Source: Pseudomonadota bacterium
GTDB lineage: Bacteria > Pseudomonadota > Alphaproteobacteria > Rhizobiales > Rhizobiaceae
Length of the DNA stretch: 5,481 nt
NCBI GenBank assembly: GCA_023388675.1
Contig: JAEWFU010000409.1
Coordinates: forward strand, 1-5,481
Reading direction: 5' to 3'
Part shown: piece by piece, positions 5,459 through 5,481 of the stretch
Numbering within the stretch: position 1 is the stretch's first letter
Layout of the letters: the number at the start of each line of letters is the position of its first letter
Notes under the pieces: model-generated
Told to the model about the DNA's origin: nothing
Seen by the model: the letters and a program-made list of their open reading frames with translations, nothing else
Databases searched by the model: none
Position numbers and translations under genes: made by a program

Positions 5459-5481
5459 TCCCTCATCCTGAGGTGCGAGCG
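5459..5481 (-). repeat. Palindromic intergenic repeat, copy 2, inverted and cut by window end
   Basis: TCCCTCATCCTGAGG followed by TGCGAGCG is the exact reverse complement of 5344-5366 (23 of 23 bases). The two copies face each other across 92 nt, and copy 2 presumably continues past the window. They could form one large stem-loop or be two ends of a paired (BIME-like) or miniature mobile element. Confidence 0.75.

Noticed and set aside
5272..5466. Minus-strand 64-codon open frame containing PHPEVRAERASKD
   Set aside because: The peptide is a translation of the palindromic repeat, a well-known source of spurious small proteins in rhizobial genomes; it also overlaps the VOC gene end.

Overview
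The window looks like chromosomal DNA of an alphaproteobacterium of the Hyphomicrobiales, most like Mesorhizobium and other Phyllobacteriaceae. The evidence is high GC with dense antisense open frames, a separate PurS protein in a purC-purS-purQ operon, a DUF1476 (ATP synthase zeta inhibitor) gene beside purC, a DUF1127 protein, and a palindromic intergenic repeat of the kind that yields spurious 'PHPEVRAERASKD' peptides in these genomes. This assignment comes from remembered family patterns, not from a search.

Left third (1-2244): the tail of a DUF1127 protein on the plus strand converges on a minus-strand operon. Reading leftwards, the operon is purC (SAICAR synthetase), purS and purQ (two subunits of the FGAM synthase complex) and a small predicted lipoprotein of unknown function. 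The genes are tightly packed: 20 nt between purC and purS, 1 nt between purS and purQ, and a GTGA overlap between purQ and the lipoprotein gene. purL, the large FGAM synthase subunit, is not next to purQ here.

Middle (2245-3702): a 257-bp divergent intergenic region separates purC from a plus-strand gene for the zeta subunit (DUF1476), the inhibitor of F1Fo-ATPase in alphaproteobacteria. That gene ends in a clear intrinsic terminator. An HpcH/HpaI-family class II aldolase follows, with the expected catalytic and metal-binding positions.

Right third (3703-5481): a minus-strand RBBP9/YdeN-type serine hydrolase converges on the aldolase with a 3-nt gap. It diverges from a plus-strand two-domain VOC protein resembling catechol-2,3-dioxygenases, which has a twin-arginine-like N-terminus and two plausible starts. 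The 143-bp region between these two genes holds two perfect palindromes, the larger one nested inside a second inverted repeat. After the VOC gene come two copies of a palindromic repeat in opposite orientation, the second cut by the window end.

Most of the window is ordinary housekeeping and accessory metabolism. No CRISPR array, transposase, tRNA, rRNA or new multigene system was seen. The items most worth checking are the palindrome-rich divergent promoter, the possible export of the VOC protein, the lipoprotein coupled to purQ, and the inverted repeat pair at the right edge.
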